From Liolophura sinensis (Eukaryota > Mollusca > Polyplacophora > Chitonida > Chitonidae): DNA of 64,000 bases. Below are positions 1-11,112 of this stretch, in pieces. The notes beneath the pieces were generated by a model, which saw nothing but the letters and a program-made list of their open reading frames with translations, was not told the origin of the DNA and searched no databases. Position 1 is the first letter of the stretch, and the number at the start of each line of letters is the position of its first letter. The stretch is taken from NCBI RefSeq assembly GCF_032854445.1, contig NC_088300.1, forward strand, positions 20,193,608 to 20,257,607, in the 5' to 3' direction. A program made the translations under genes and the position numbers.

Positions 1-888
1 TACTCCTTTCTTGAATTTTATCGTAATTAACACATTATATGACGTATCTGCGCAACGATGTATTTTTTTCTCTTTATTGCGCACCAAACATTTGAGAAAC
101 GGCTGATGCATGGTGGGAAAAAGGGTCCAAACGCGGTTGTGTTGAAACAGATTTAAGAAATATTACGACAACGGATAGTTTTGTAAAAGGACAACTGTGT
201 CTTTGATAGTCATTGTTTTAGAGTTGCTTGGAAATATAAAAATAGTCAGTGGATTCTTAACTTCATAGCCACAATGATTAGCGAGATCATATTTTGTAAA
301 TACGGAATTTCAGTTTCATGGTGTTTCCAGTTCTTGTCGCAACCGTTTGCAAAATTGCTTCGGACACATCAGATTTCCCATGATTCATTTCACAATTTCC
401 ATGCAAGAGGTTGGCATATTTCTCCACTGGGTTGCGCGGGCTTCTACAGGTGACGTAACATCCACGCGCAATGTGCCATGGAGACTAGCTATAGCGAAGT
501 TGCATACTTTTAGTTAACAGAATTTTCATACTATCAGTTTTCAGTTCAGTTAATAGTATTTTAACAACTACTGCGCACAGTGCCATTTTGGAATTTCAGC
601 TGTATTCCTCTCATAGCTTTCCGACTTGCGCTGTAAATCCATGCCTTCCTGATGCTCAAATCGTCTGGAAACTTGAAAAAAACTGACTCCTGGGCTCTTC
701 GACGACCTGTTTATACAACGCTGCGCAGAACAGCAAACTCTTCCGAGGAGAAATTCGAAGTGTTTGTTGTCATCCTTGTAGTTTTTTTAACACTGAACTA
801 TATGGCGAAGCTCTGACAGCTCGTATATGTATACTTCTCAACAGCACAAGCGCCGCTCTCCTATCTTTCGCTTTACATCATTGTCATT
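1..888. other. Left-edge noncoding stretch
   Basis: I see no coding exon, tRNA or tandem repeat here. Open frames are short and have no splice-site support. The stretch ends where the T-rich tail of an inverted SINE begins. Confidence 0.5.
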
Positions 889-1158
889 AGTATTTATTTT
901 CTTATGTTGTTGCGTTTTACGCCGTACTCAAGAATATTTCACTTATACGACGGCGGCCAGCATTATGGTGGGTGGGAACCGGGCACAGCCCGGGGGAAAA
1001 AACCACGACCATCCGTGGGTTGCTGGCAGACCTTCCCACGTACGGCCGGAGAGGAAGCCAGCATGAGCTGGACTCGAGCTCACAGCGAGCGCATTGGTGA
1101 GAGACTCTTGGGTTATTACGCTGCGCTAGCGCGCTAACCAACTGAGCCATGAAGCCCC
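889..1158 (-). repeat. SINE family A, near full length
   Basis: A tRNA-headed SINE read on the minus strand. The 3' tail lies at the left (TACTCAAGAATATTTC box, then a CCCGGG-rich body) and the tRNA-like head at the right, with GGCTCAGTTGG as the pol III A box and a degenerate B box. A run of 17 C (1160-1176) abuts the head and may be slippage at the G-rich 5' end. The same family recurs at 2789, 6479, 9978, 25437, 33424, 42402, 49968, 51602 and 61620. Open frames within it are fortuitous. Confidence 0.85.
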
Positions 1159-1254
1159 TCCCCCCCCCCCCCCCCCACCCTTCCATTAGTAGACAAGCTT
1201 GATATTCACAGCCTGTTCGACGCATGTAGACATGGTCTCATCACTTGTGTCCTC

Positions 1255-1545
1255 TCGTGGAACTACTTAATCAGCATCCGTCAATAAAATTGTTTTAGGT
1301 TTTGATTAGAATTATATTGCACATACTTTAGATAAAGAGAACGCATAGGTATAAAGTATTGTTAGAGACAAAGGTTGAGACGGAGTGCTTGTGTTTTCTG
1401 AAATCACTTCCTGCCTCATCAGGGTGACTTCAGTGACCTCGGCGTTGTTCAAGATTTTTGTACTAGATTTGCTATAGGTGGAAATGATGTAAAACGACAG
1501 GTACCGGTATAGAAAGCGGCGCATGCGGTCGAGGAGTATGTCGTA
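1255..1545 (-). repeat. Displaced 3' flank of the P450 duplication
   Basis: This segment matches the DNA directly 3' of the intact P450 (about 12340-12605). Both share GTCAATAAAATTGTTT, a CACTTCCTGCCTCA block and GTGACCTCGGCGT in the same order. In the intact copy it touches the last exon. Here it lies about 1 kb from the stop at 2574, so DNA was inserted or rearranged between them. It marks the edge of the duplicated unit. Confidence 0.75.
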
Positions 1546-2139
1546 AATGTTGGACCCGTATGACGTAATCCCGCGGAGACTACCGAGTTTTGACGGGAAA
1601 AAGCCATAAAATCAGCCTCATTATCTAGTGATTTTAAGTGCCATATTACTGAGACTAATGTACCTTTTTTCAATATTTTTTATACTCTTTTAAACATTAT
1701 GTGCAGGGGTATCTAATTATGAATAAGCAGTAAATCTGGGCACTAAACCTTTAAGCAGAAATAAGGAAAATGACTGAAGAAGATAAAATTATGACTATTT
1801 ATATATCTGTTTGGAGTTTAACTTACGTCGTCGGGAATAGGAAAGTTTCAAGTTCGAACTCTTGTATCGCTAAAGGTAAAGTAAATCCAAGTTTACCATG
1901 TGACCTGTCAGAAATGTTGAGCAACTATTTTGATTATACTTATAATAACATGGGAGTATGAAAAAACTTTTACAGTAAGGTGTTAGAGTGGATGAACGAT
2001 GGAGAGAATCAAGGAGGTGAGAGTTAAAGTTAACATTAAAGAACTTAAAGTGTCACTAGTTGGACAGGTGATGGGTCAATTAAATATCTACTGTATCGTT
2101 ACCGGGTCATCTTCACGTTTCGTTAGTATCCTTGAGCGC

Positions 2140-2365
2140 ATTATTTATTCGCTTACGTAACGCCGTGCTCAAGAATTTTTCACTCATATGACGGTGACTT
2201 GGCTTCTGGGCGCAGGAAACCAGAGTAAACCGCTCACGTTCACCAGGCATATGACAAACCTCCTGACTTAAAGCAGCAGCCGAAAAAGCGAGAGTTGGGT
2301 TCGAGCACAATCATTTGTGCATAACCTGAGTGAGATAATGTTTAAACCAACTGATCCATCGAGGT
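2140..2365 (-). repeat. Diverged SINE with family-A-like tail
   Basis: Read on the minus strand, the left end carries a decayed form of the family A tail box (GTGCTCAAGAATTTTTCAC), while the body differs from family A. A GGTTCGAGC piece near 2310 resembles a pol III B box and CCAACTGATCCATCGAGG resembles the reverse of an A box. It is probably a second SINE subfamily or a very old copy. It sits in the DNA separating the broken P450 from its displaced 3' flank. Confidence 0.5.
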
Positions 2366-2788
2366 CCGTCAATATGAATTGATGTTGGTACTTGTTGCAG
2401 TATATTTTATTTAAACGCCAATGCATAAATTTAGTAAGCAGAATGCCTCATCATGTGACGCTAACTTTCTCTCCGTGCTCCTCAGGTAATGAAAGTGATT
2501 TGAAAGGGTTGTGGTGAGCAATACGTTTGCCGCCTAGAAGATTTTGTCAAATTTCGGATTTGTGACTTTCTAGCTATTCGTCGGCAATAGCACGTAGTTC
2601 GTAAGGCACGGGTCTTTGGGTGACCCCAATGATTCTTTCTTCAGTAAGCGATGTCACACCCTCTGGAGCTTTGAAAACAAACCTCTGCAGCATGGAGGTC
2701 AGAAAGAGGAAAAGTTCCATTCTGGCCAAGCTCTCTCCTAGGCACACCCGCTTACCTGTAACAAGATACGCAAATCTTCTGTATTGAA

Positions 2789-3048
2789 GGGGCCTCCGCG
2801 GCCCAGTTGGTTAGCGCGCTCGCGCAGCGTAATGACCCAGGAGTCTCTCACCAATGCGGTCGCTGTGAGTTCGTCCAGCTCTTGCTGGCTTGCTCTCCGG
2901 CCGTACGTGGGAAGGTCTGTCAGCAACCTACGGATGGTCGTGGGTTTTCCCCGGGCTCTGCCCGGTTTCCACCCCTTATAATGCTGGCCGCCGTTGTATA
3001 CGTGAAATATTCTTGAGTACGGCGTAAAACAGCAATCAAATAAATAAA
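2789..3048 (+). repeat. SINE family A, full length, 11-bp target duplication
   Basis: It runs head to tail on the plus strand, from a tRNA-like start with CCCAGTTGGTTAGCG as A box region to a TAAATAAAT tail. Flanks are TCTGTATTGAA (2778-2788) and TCTATATTGAA (3049-3059), one mismatch, as expected of LINE-driven insertion. It lies in intron 3 of the broken P450, 33 bp upstream of exon 4 in the sense of that gene. Confidence 0.85.
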
Positions 3049-3433
3049 TCTATATTGAAACTTATTTAATTTAAACCAACCTATCCGTGCAACCAAAAAT
3101 CAGTCCATGTAGAAACTGGATCCCTCATATTTTGGTACCTGTTAGGATGGGTTGGTTTCATCTTGGTTTTGTTTTCACTCTTTCCAATAACCAGACTACG
3201 GAAGCCCATTAGAGTCACGGTGAAAAAAAAAAATTAAGGAGTAAAAAAGTCGAAATCTTTCCTCGAAATTTCGACATTTTCTCAAAATTTCGACTTTCTT
3301 GTATCATGCAACGACCGCGAGTAGGATCACAATTAAGAGCAAACCATGCATACGCACTTTGCGTATTACTGTCTACGATATATCCGTGTGTCATCAGAGT
3401 GTGTGACTGACCCATCAGGAAATCAAAATTTCG

Positions 3434-4253
3434 AGTGAGTGAGTGAGTGCTTGGTGTTTAACGTCGTACTTAAAGCGCTACTTTAGTCCTAAGAGAAGCT
3501 ACGCGGAAATATTAAGATGATAGGAAGGATACTCTTGGGAACAGACCTAACATCAGGGTTTAAAAAGATTTACGACAAATACAACTTTAACTCGTATAAG
3601 TGGAGAGTCCTCAAAAACAAAATCTACGGCAGTTTCCGTAAAAATTTTCCTGATGTGACGTGATAATGTTCCTTATGTGACTATGAGTCAAGTAGATGTG
3701 AGGTTGAGTAAGGCAGGTATGCTGGAATGACGTCATGCACGTTTGAAAGTGGGACATCATTTGTTGCTATACGTCAGGGATTGGTGACGTGAAGTGTTCT
3801 TGTATGACGTTAGACCAGGCAAAAGGACAGAAAACTTTTGTTTCCATACTATCCTTCGAAACTAGTGACGGCGGTTTTAATACATTGTTGCTTTTAAACG
3901 GCTTAGGAAAGGATTTCATACTGTCTCAATCCTTACCATCCTAACCCTCCTTTTAAGACATTCAGATCTTCACACTGCAGTAGCTCTTTAACAATCTTTC
4001 AGTTATATGACGACGAAAGAGTCCACAGAGTGCTTGTAATGTGCCTCCTTGTTGCGGGACGGATTTCCAATGCTCTTTTATCTAGTGCTGCTTCACTGAG
4101 ACGACTACCGAAGGCAAGTAAGCCTCCCCACCCCAGTCATTATAATGATACGGGTCAACCAGTCGTTGCATTATCCCCTTAATGCTGAACGCCAAGCGAA
4201 GAAGCTACAAATTCCTCTTTTAAGGCTTAGGTGTGACTCGACCCAGGATTGAA
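3434..4253 (-). repeat. SINE family B, split by a later insertion
   Basis: Same element as 58702-59020: GTGAGTGAGTGAGTGCTTGG at one end, a TATGACGACGAA box, CTAGTGCTGCTTCACTGAGA in the middle, and GACCCAGGATTGAA at the other end. Read on the minus strand the latter resembles a pol III B box, so the head is at the right and the CACT-rich tail at the left. The intact copy is 319 bp. Here a 514-bp insertion (3474-3987) separates the tail from the body. Confidence 0.75.
3474..3987. mobile_element. TTAA-flanked MITE (piggyBac-like target)
   Basis: The insert is bounded by TTAA at 3470-3473 and 3988-3991, and the empty site in the intact SINE copy (58738 region, TACTTAACAATT) holds a single TTAA. 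Short terminal inverted repeats read AGCGCTACT at the left and AGAGCTACT on the reverse of the right end. TTAA duplication is the hallmark of piggyBac elements. No transposase frame is present. Confidence 0.7.
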
Positions 4254-4654
4254 TTTCTTAATTTCGAGAAAAAAGTCTAAATTTCGAGAAAAAAGTCGAA
4301 ATTATGAGAAAAAAGTCGAAATTTAAAGTTTCTTGTGCCATTGTGCTGGTATTGCGATTAGAATCATGCACATATACCTTGCGTATTACTGCTTTGTCAT
4401 TGGCACCATGTCGAAATTTGGAGACAAGAAAGAAAAAGAGATAAAAGTCGTTATTTCGACCTTTTTACTCCCAATTTTGTTTCACTGTGACACTAATGGG
4501 CTTCCGTACCATCATATAAGTGACGTATACTAAGTAAATTACACACTTGAGGCTTAATAGTTTAACTTTGGAATGTGAATATCATATGGGTATGTTTATG
4601 AAACTAGATGTTTATCATGCAGCTATCATATGGGTAACTACGTACATATGCAGG

Positions 4655-4875
4655 GAGGAACATGAAATGGCCTTCTCCGCACTAACCAGATTGAACACAT
4701 TTGGGATGAGTTCTGAAGACTAGTGGGACACAAAATGAATCCACCCACAGATCTTTCGTGATCATGCGCACCAATGGCCACAAATTCTAGTAGAGTACCT
4801 CCAGAATTTTCCCACTCTATTGGGAGACGTCGTGTTGCTGGCAAAATCACTCTATGTGATATCAAACTCGTTACT
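4655..4875 (+). pseudogene. Relic of a Tc1/mariner transposase C-terminus
   Basis: On the plus strand near 4668 the DNA reads WPSPH then PD and, after a small deletion, IEHIWDEF (from 4690), matching the Tc1 catalytic-end signature WP..SPDLNPIEH.WD. Further on, in the same frame, RLVGHKM and, near the end, SIGRRRVAGKI resemble the SMRRR block near the transposase C-terminus. Several in-frame stops are present, so it is long dead. No ends or inverted repeats were found, so the parent element is not delimited. Confidence 0.6.
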
Positions 4876-6478
4876 GACTTCTTGTTTCTAGTCTTACCAG
4901 TTGTATACGTTGTTTTGAGGGGTTATTAAACGTCATGTATTTTGTCACAATAAATTGATGTCGTATAATTATTTTTTTTCTCTTTATTTTTACCAGGATA
5001 ACATGATGATAAACACCTATTTTCATAATTATGAACACAATGCCATTATTTTGTTGAATATAGTAATCAAGTCAAAACGTTCGCCAAACAAATTCTATAA
5101 ACAACTGTATCGCCAAACCAATTATATAAGAACAAATAGTTTAACAAACCTATAATATAAAGCTAGATCAACAGAGATATCAGGATGGACAACAATTTCC
5201 ATCTACTGTAATTTCATGGAGGTGATTAAGATTTACCTGCAGAAAATTGTAGTAAATTCTCAGACTTGACCACATTTCCGTCTGAATCCAAAAATCTACT
5301 GAGATTGAATACTTTCGGGTTCTTCCAAATGTTAGCGTCGGAATACAAACTGGAGAAAACAGTGGTGACCGTGGTACCTTTAGGGATCACATATCCCGCT
5401 AAGGTGGTATTCCTGGTAGCCGCGTGAGGAACACCCAAAGGTACGACATCGCCACACCGTTGTACTTCCATCAGCGTGGCTTCCATGTAAGGCATCTGTT
5501 TGCGGTCGGCCATAGTCGGGAACCTTCCTCTTCTGATAACAGCGTGAATCTCCGCCCGAACTTTGGTCTGGACATTTGGGTAGTTTATCATGTACAGCAG
5601 AGCCCACTGAAGTGTCGTCTCTGTAGTTTCAGATCTGGCGACAAACAAATCTGCAATAACCATGAGAAGTTGTTCATCTAAGATAACACAATCTGCAAAT
5701 TGTCACACAGGAAAAATGAAAAACAGCTTTAATAGTACATGTACTCATTGCCTGGAATGAAAAAAAAAAAACATTTGCTGTTTAGGGATATTACTGCTTT
5801 ATATGAAAAACATTTTTCTAATGTTTTACTCATGTTTAGTTATCTTCTAGCGTGTAGGACCTGGACGGTAGTGTGAAACATACTGCCTCAGTCGTGGGAC
5901 TGGTTTAGTTTAGGAACTGTTTTCGGAAATGACGTCTAGATGTCACAAGGTGATTTACAAAGCCAAAAGTTTTACACATTAGTCAAGAATATTTATGTAA
6001 GTCCAACATCGAATTCAACTCCTGTAATAATTTCGCAGCGGTCTAAAATCAGGAAATTTATCAGGTATATCTGGGGCTGTGCATATAGTTTTCCACCCAT
6101 AATATAAACTGCAGTCATATACGTGCACTGAGTACGAAAAAAAAAACCCATCTACCGAATAGGGACATTAAAGGAATCAGCTGAATCAATTATATTTGCT
6201 TAATATTAACAGTCTGGTTATTTGTGTAATGAAACATTTATTAACAAGTAACAAGAAACAAGTAACGGAAACCTATTACCTCGTAGCCAGGGCAATATCA
6301 TCAAAAAGACGTTCAGAAACAATGCTTTTAGGACCTTGTCGATGATCTCACCTTCAAACGTTGACTTCCCGTCATCCTGACATCTGGCAATTTCACACAA
6401 GTAGGCATCGATGAAATCCGTAGGTTCATCGGGGTCAAGTGTCACTTTGTGCACATATATTTCATCCAACATGAAAGC

Positions 6479-6674
6479 GTGGCTCAGTTGCTTAGCGCGC
6501 TATCGCAGCGTAATGGCCCAAGAGCCTCTCACCAACACGGTCACTGTGAGTTCAGGTCCAGCTTATGCTGGCTTCCTCTCTGGCCCTACGTGGGAAGGTC
6601 GTGACTGCAGGCCGCCGTCGTATAAGTGAAATATTCTTGAGTAAGGAGTAAAACATCAGTCAATCAAATCAAAT
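6479..6674 (+). repeat. SINE family A inserted in P450 pseudogene exon 2
   Basis: The head (GGCTCAGTTGCTTAGCG) and tail (ATATTCTTGAGTAAGGAGT, then CAATCAAATC) are present, and about 60 bp of the body is missing. Target copies CCAACATGAAAGC (6466-6478) and CCAATATGAAAGC (6675-6687) are 13 bp with one mismatch. The disrupted sequence is coding in the intact sister (about 14430). Confidence 0.9.
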
Positions 6675-7329
6675 CCAATATGAAAGCCACAGGCGTCTAC
6701 GTTGATATTAGAAGAAGTCTCCGGGAATACACTAGGTCCGGAAAACCCTGCAACTTTAAAGTTTTCATCTACAGCCTCCATGTACTTGACAAACTTGGGA
6801 TCTTCGTGTTCAAACCGATTACCAGATAGCGATAGAGCAGATGACATTGGAGACGGACGTATGGAGAAGTTTTCCCATAGGGAAAGTATCCCTGCCACTG
6901 TATTAACACCTCCACTTCTTCCATCACCTTCTGCTCAAGACTGGATTTCCCGACGCCAAAGTCTCTCAAAGTGTGCAGGGTGTAGCGTCTCTGCTGCTTC
7001 CATACTTCACCGGATGTATTAGCAACTCCTGTACAACGTAAGCAGAAAGATTTTAATTTGAATCTAAATAATGAATATAATAAATAATTCATAAATAATT
7101 TTAGTAGTAAAACTGGTTTTAGGGATTTTGACTTTGGATGTACCGGTTGACAGCCTAGACAGTGATATGAATATACTTCGTTTATAATACTATCAAACAT
7201 TGTTCAGTCAGATTTTCTCTGGACAACAAGCAGTTATGATCATTGTAACGGCCATATGTGGCAGTGGGTTGTTCGCCTATTATTTGCCTGTATATCCCTG
7301 ATTACAGAAGATGAACATATACATTCTTG

Positions 7330-7648
7330 GAGTTTGGAGGAGATCATATCATCCATGTAGGAGAGAGTACAACGTTTGTATGAGATAATATCATCCACGT
7401 AGGAGAGGGTATAACGTTTGGAGGAGATAATATCATCCAAGCAGCAGAGATTATAACGTTTGTATGAGATGATATCAACCACGTAGGAAACAGTTTAACT
7501 TTTGTAAGAGATGATTTAATCCACGTAGGAAACAGTTTAACTTTTGTATGAGATAATATCATTCACGTAGGAGAGAGTATAACGTTTGTAGGAGATAATA
7601 CCATCTATGTAGGAGAGCGTATAACGTTTGTAGGAGATAATAACAACC
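7330..7648. repeat. 42-bp minisatellite in P450 pseudogene intron 1
   Basis: About 7.5 units of a 42-bp repeat with core GATAATATCATCCA then GTAGGAGAGAGTATAACG. The same array sits at the same place in intron 1 of the intact P450, with about 12 units (15305-15826). Since 42 is a multiple of three it creates long repetitive frames on the minus strand that are not genes. Confidence 0.9.
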
Positions 7649-9039
7649 ATGCTTGATATAACTATCCCCAGTGAGAAAAAATATTTACAACTGGACGAGC
7701 CAAACGAAAGAAAAGGAAAGTTGACTCCAAGATTTCGGCAGATTTGCACATATTACGTCCGACTTTCGTCAGCAAGAAGAGATTATAGTTAATCTCAGTA
7801 CACTCTGGGACACAGTTTGGAGATCGAGGGATTATTGGTATTCATGTGCAGATATCATTCATCTTTTATATACTTTAGTACATGAGCTACGCGTTTGTCT
7901 CCCAAAACGCTGAGGGTAATAAATATCATCGATCTACATTTATTTCCTGATGCCAGAAAGGCAGCCAAAAGTAAGAGTGTTCATCATTCAGTATTAGAGC
8001 ATCAAAGATGGTTTTGTTTCATTTTGGATAAAGATTTTTGCGCAGCGGTCAATATATCAAATGAAAGGATTATGAATCACGCCTGTTGCATGTATGCGTT
8101 GTCAATGCAGTGAAGGTAGGGACGATGAACTACAATTTATTTTAACCCAACCATGTGCCTTCTTACCTACAGAAAAGCCATGTAAAGTATCAACAAAGTG
8201 GACAATGTATTGCTTTCCAGTAAAGCATAAGATAAATATTTATAATATGTTCAGAGCAACGTTACCCTTCCCTTTAGATATTTTCTCAGCGATCATCAGA
8301 TTGGGTCGGTCCGCAAACTCGTCACCTCTGGTCACCAGCACCTCCCGCATGTTGTCGAGATCGTGAACGAACACTGTCGGCATACTGCCCATGTAAAGGA
8401 GGTAGACGTCTCCGTTCATAGGCCGAAGCCTCTGTAAGGCAGTGAACAAATCTCCCGAGGCTGGGGAAGTTACCGATGAGGGGCCAGGGTGTGGGCCCCG
8501 AGGGTAAGTGGGCAGGACGGGAAGTGGACCGCAGGAAAAAGAGCAGCAGGACCAGCACGAAGACGGCCAACGGTGCCACGTTAGTCAACAACACGTCGTA
8601 CCACATGATAACTGAAATTTCGGGAGCAGTCTGCGTGATCTCCGGTCACATCAATGTAGTTTACTTACAACAGCTGTGTAAAATACAGCCCTTGGTTTCA
8701 AACTGAGTCTGTCGACCTTACAAAATAAGTAAGGTCATGATGTACCTTAAGCAAACAGGTTGGTGATTTCTGACCAAATTGTGTTGACACAGGCAGCTGC
8801 TGGCTCCTCTCACGACGATCAGTACTTATATCTGAAGAAGTGAAGATGATGACACCGTGTACAAAATTGCATGTCTATATCCACGTATATGCATAGTTCA
8901 GTGGAGGCGATAATGAACCAGTCAAACACAGACACTATGCATTACCTGTCAGGTCAATATGTGGGACATCTTCCAGATAACCAAGAAGACATGTGTATAG
9001 ACGGACATATATTGGGCCTAACCCAGAAATACTTTCTTA

Positions 9040-9515
9040 TACTAGTCTAGCCTCGTTGGAGTCTCAACGCTCACAATGTTACAGTCTCGTGCAAATAAAA
9101 GACACCAACCTAAAGATCTGCTTTCCCCACCCACCACACCGCCACCAAACGTCCCTACTCCATCTAGAATATATGTGTTAATACCATGAAGGCTTTTACG
9201 TTATACACTTCTGGGCGAATGCCGCCGTCTTCCCACAGCTTCATTAAGAAACAGGATATATGTGTAGCTGCTCAACATGGAGGCAGTCGACGAGGAGCGT
9301 ATACCGCAGGAGCCTTCATGGCTATCATAAATCTATTCTAAATCGAGTAGGGATGTATGGTGACGGTGCGGGGAGTGGAGAAAGCAGGTCTTTAGGTTTG
9401 GCGTCTTTTAGTTGCTTGAGATTTGTTCGATAACAAAGACAATCGCCCTGCACCTTCGTTGAGTATGAAATTAATATTGTGAGTGTGGAGACTCCACCGA
9501 CGCTAGGCCAGTACA
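9040..9515. mobile_element. Foldback (long inverted repeat) element
   Basis: The left arm (about 9040-9215) and the reverse complement of the right arm (about 9290-9515) align along most of their length. Shared landmarks are CTAGCCTCGTTGGAGTCTC against CTAGCGTCGGTGGAGTCTC, CCTAAAGA(T/C)CTGCTTTC, GTCCCTACTCCATCTAGAAT against ATCCCTACTCGATTTAGAAT, and CATGAAGGCT. About 75 bp separates the arms. It encodes nothing and looks like a MITE or foldback transposon. Arm divergence suggests it is not recent. Confidence 0.65.
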
Positions 9516-9977
9516 AGAAAAGGAGCTGGAGTTTTTCGGTGCTATACTGGCTACGACAACCCTGGAAACCACATTTTTGAATGTCATTTGAAAGAAACGT
9601 GTGAGATCAATTTATACACAATAACGTTCTGCTTTACTACGATGATTACGATTTGTTCACAGAAACGATTTCCTCCGCTGTTGAACAGTTTTGTCATAGT
9701 ATGGAAAAGTGTATGTAGATTACTACAGACAAACGTTAAAATCACGCCACGCATTATTAAAGTCTTTAAAAATATTCCTTTGGTTATAGACTTTGAAACA
9801 CTTTGCTATATGTTAGTGTGTAATAGGTTTGTATATGTTTAAAATAAAGTGCTTTATTGTGGTATAAAGTAACGGGCTTACAGAAGTTTTTTTTACAATA
9901 TTAGAACAAGTATGCGTGGTTAATGGTAAGATTTAAGGTTTTACTAACAATATATTTTTGGCAAGTGTATTTGTGCA

Positions 9978-10138
9978 GCTTCCGCGCGGGAAGGTCTACC
10001 AGCCACCTGAAGAGAGACCTGGATTTCCCTCGGGCCATGTGCGGTTTTCTCCCACCATTATGCCCACCGCCGTCATGTAATTGAAATATTCTTTCCTTCT
10101 AGGTAATACACAAATCCAATAAAATAAATAAATAATAA

Positions 10139-10140
<2 letters not shown>
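9978..10140 (+). repeat. SINE family A, 5'-truncated, diverged
   Basis: It starts within the body (CGGGAAGGTCTACCAGCCACC), passes CCCACCATTATGCCCACCG and ends in ATTGAAATATTCTT and a TAAATAAATAA tail. The tRNA-like head is missing. The tail runs directly into an AT microsatellite, probably grown from it. Confidence 0.7.

Positions 10141-10202
<62 letters not shown>
10141..10202. repeat. (AT)n microsatellite
   Basis: About 30 AT dinucleotides directly follow the SINE tail. Its reverse strand yields a run of alternating Tyr-Ile codons that mimics an open frame. Confidence 0.95.
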
Positions 10203-10204
<2 letters not shown>

Positions 10205-11112
10205 AAATTATTTCTTCAAGAAAAGTCAAGAAAACAGCCACAGTGCTTATACAGAAACTTGTCCATCCGCAACAAAATAGCAACAGAAGAGGTTTTAAGA
10301 AATTTTACATATCTTCTAACTGTGGAAGGCCTTGGTCTTCTCCAGGCGTGTCCAGTTGTGCATCACACATACACATATGATGGCTCTGGACAAGGGAATA
10401 TCTGTGATAAAACCACGCCGTTCATGTGCATGGGTCTAAACGACAGCAAAACATGACGATGGTAATCGACTGTTTTAAGGTTGTCGAAAGGAAGGAGTTA
10501 TCTATAAAACATTGTCTATAAAACATTACACAATGTATTTTAGTCAGATTTCACGTTCTTGTAGCAAATGCCGTCACGTTTACGATATATACGCTTCCCT
10601 ACTACATGCCTGGACACGACTTGGTATACGCGGTACCATATAATTCCTTAGGCGTAGTTCCGGTTTAAGAAGGGTGAGCGAGTTGTTAATAATGCTATAA
10701 GTGTTTGCACATGTAGGTGTGTTTCTGTTCAACACACGCACGAGTGCACACACAAGTCAGTATACAGGACGTTCCCTTATTTCTTCTCATACACAAACAT
10801 ACACGCGCATACACACACTGACTTGAGTTTAATGGTTCATTAGAATAACTTACAGCACAAGTTACTATTTAGGCTATTTATTTCTATAGTTTTTATTATT
10901 TTTTTTGTGAGTTTTTTTTTGTATCGGAAGACAAAGGTAAGGTCAAAATCAGATTTCGGCTGTTTATGGAAGGATTTTCCATAATAACAAATATATCATT
11001 ACGTGAGCCAAAATTATTTGTGTTTAAATGATATCAACTTAGAATATTGTAAATTATTCCAAAGTATCGTTATTGGTTCACGCAATCATACATTCATTAA
11101 TCAGGGGAGAGA

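Larger units (their letters stand above)
3199..4506. mobile_element. Non-autonomous DNA transposon with TIRs and TA target site
   Basis: Inverted ends begin CGGAAGCCCATTAG on both sides and continue into GTCAC(G/A)GTGAAA, then AGGAGTAAAAAAGTCGAAAT against GGGAGTAAAAAGGTCGAAAT. Each end abuts a TA dinucleotide (3197-3198, 4507-4508). Subterminal copies of a GTCGAAATTTCGA-type motif lie inside both ends. No transposase is visible, so it would have moved in trans. The TA target suggests the Tc1/mariner or a related superfamily, but the ends do not settle which. A SINE and then another transposon were inserted inside it. Confidence 0.7.
2574..8606 (-). pseudogene. Cytochrome P450 pseudogene (CYP2-clan type), tandem copy
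   Basis: All four exons of the intact neighbour at 12610-16774 are present in order: exon 1 8266-8606, exon 2 6352-7028, exon 3 5237-5677, exon 4 2574-2755. Splice sites are kept, and exons 3 and 4 have the same lengths as in the sister (441 and 182 bp) and are open. It cannot encode a whole P450. Exon 1 is 341 bp against 343, a 2-bp loss just after the PSL residues that shifts the frame. Exon 2 has several indels, including losses of about 14, 16 and 22 bp, and is split by a SINE with a 13-bp target duplication. Exon 3 also changes the I-helix oxygen-activation motif from AGTETS to ARSETT. Exon 4 still gives KRVCLGE with the haem Cys. It reads as a recent duplicate that died; exons 3-4 may be open because little time has passed. 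Confidence 0.9.

Noticed and set aside
827-1225. Overlapping frames on both strands
   Set aside because: Lie in a family A SINE; the same peptides recur in other copies of the SINE, such as 49906-50258.
9996-10283. Minus frame with a long Tyr-Ile run
   Set aside because: Translation of the AT microsatellite and SINE tail, not a gene.
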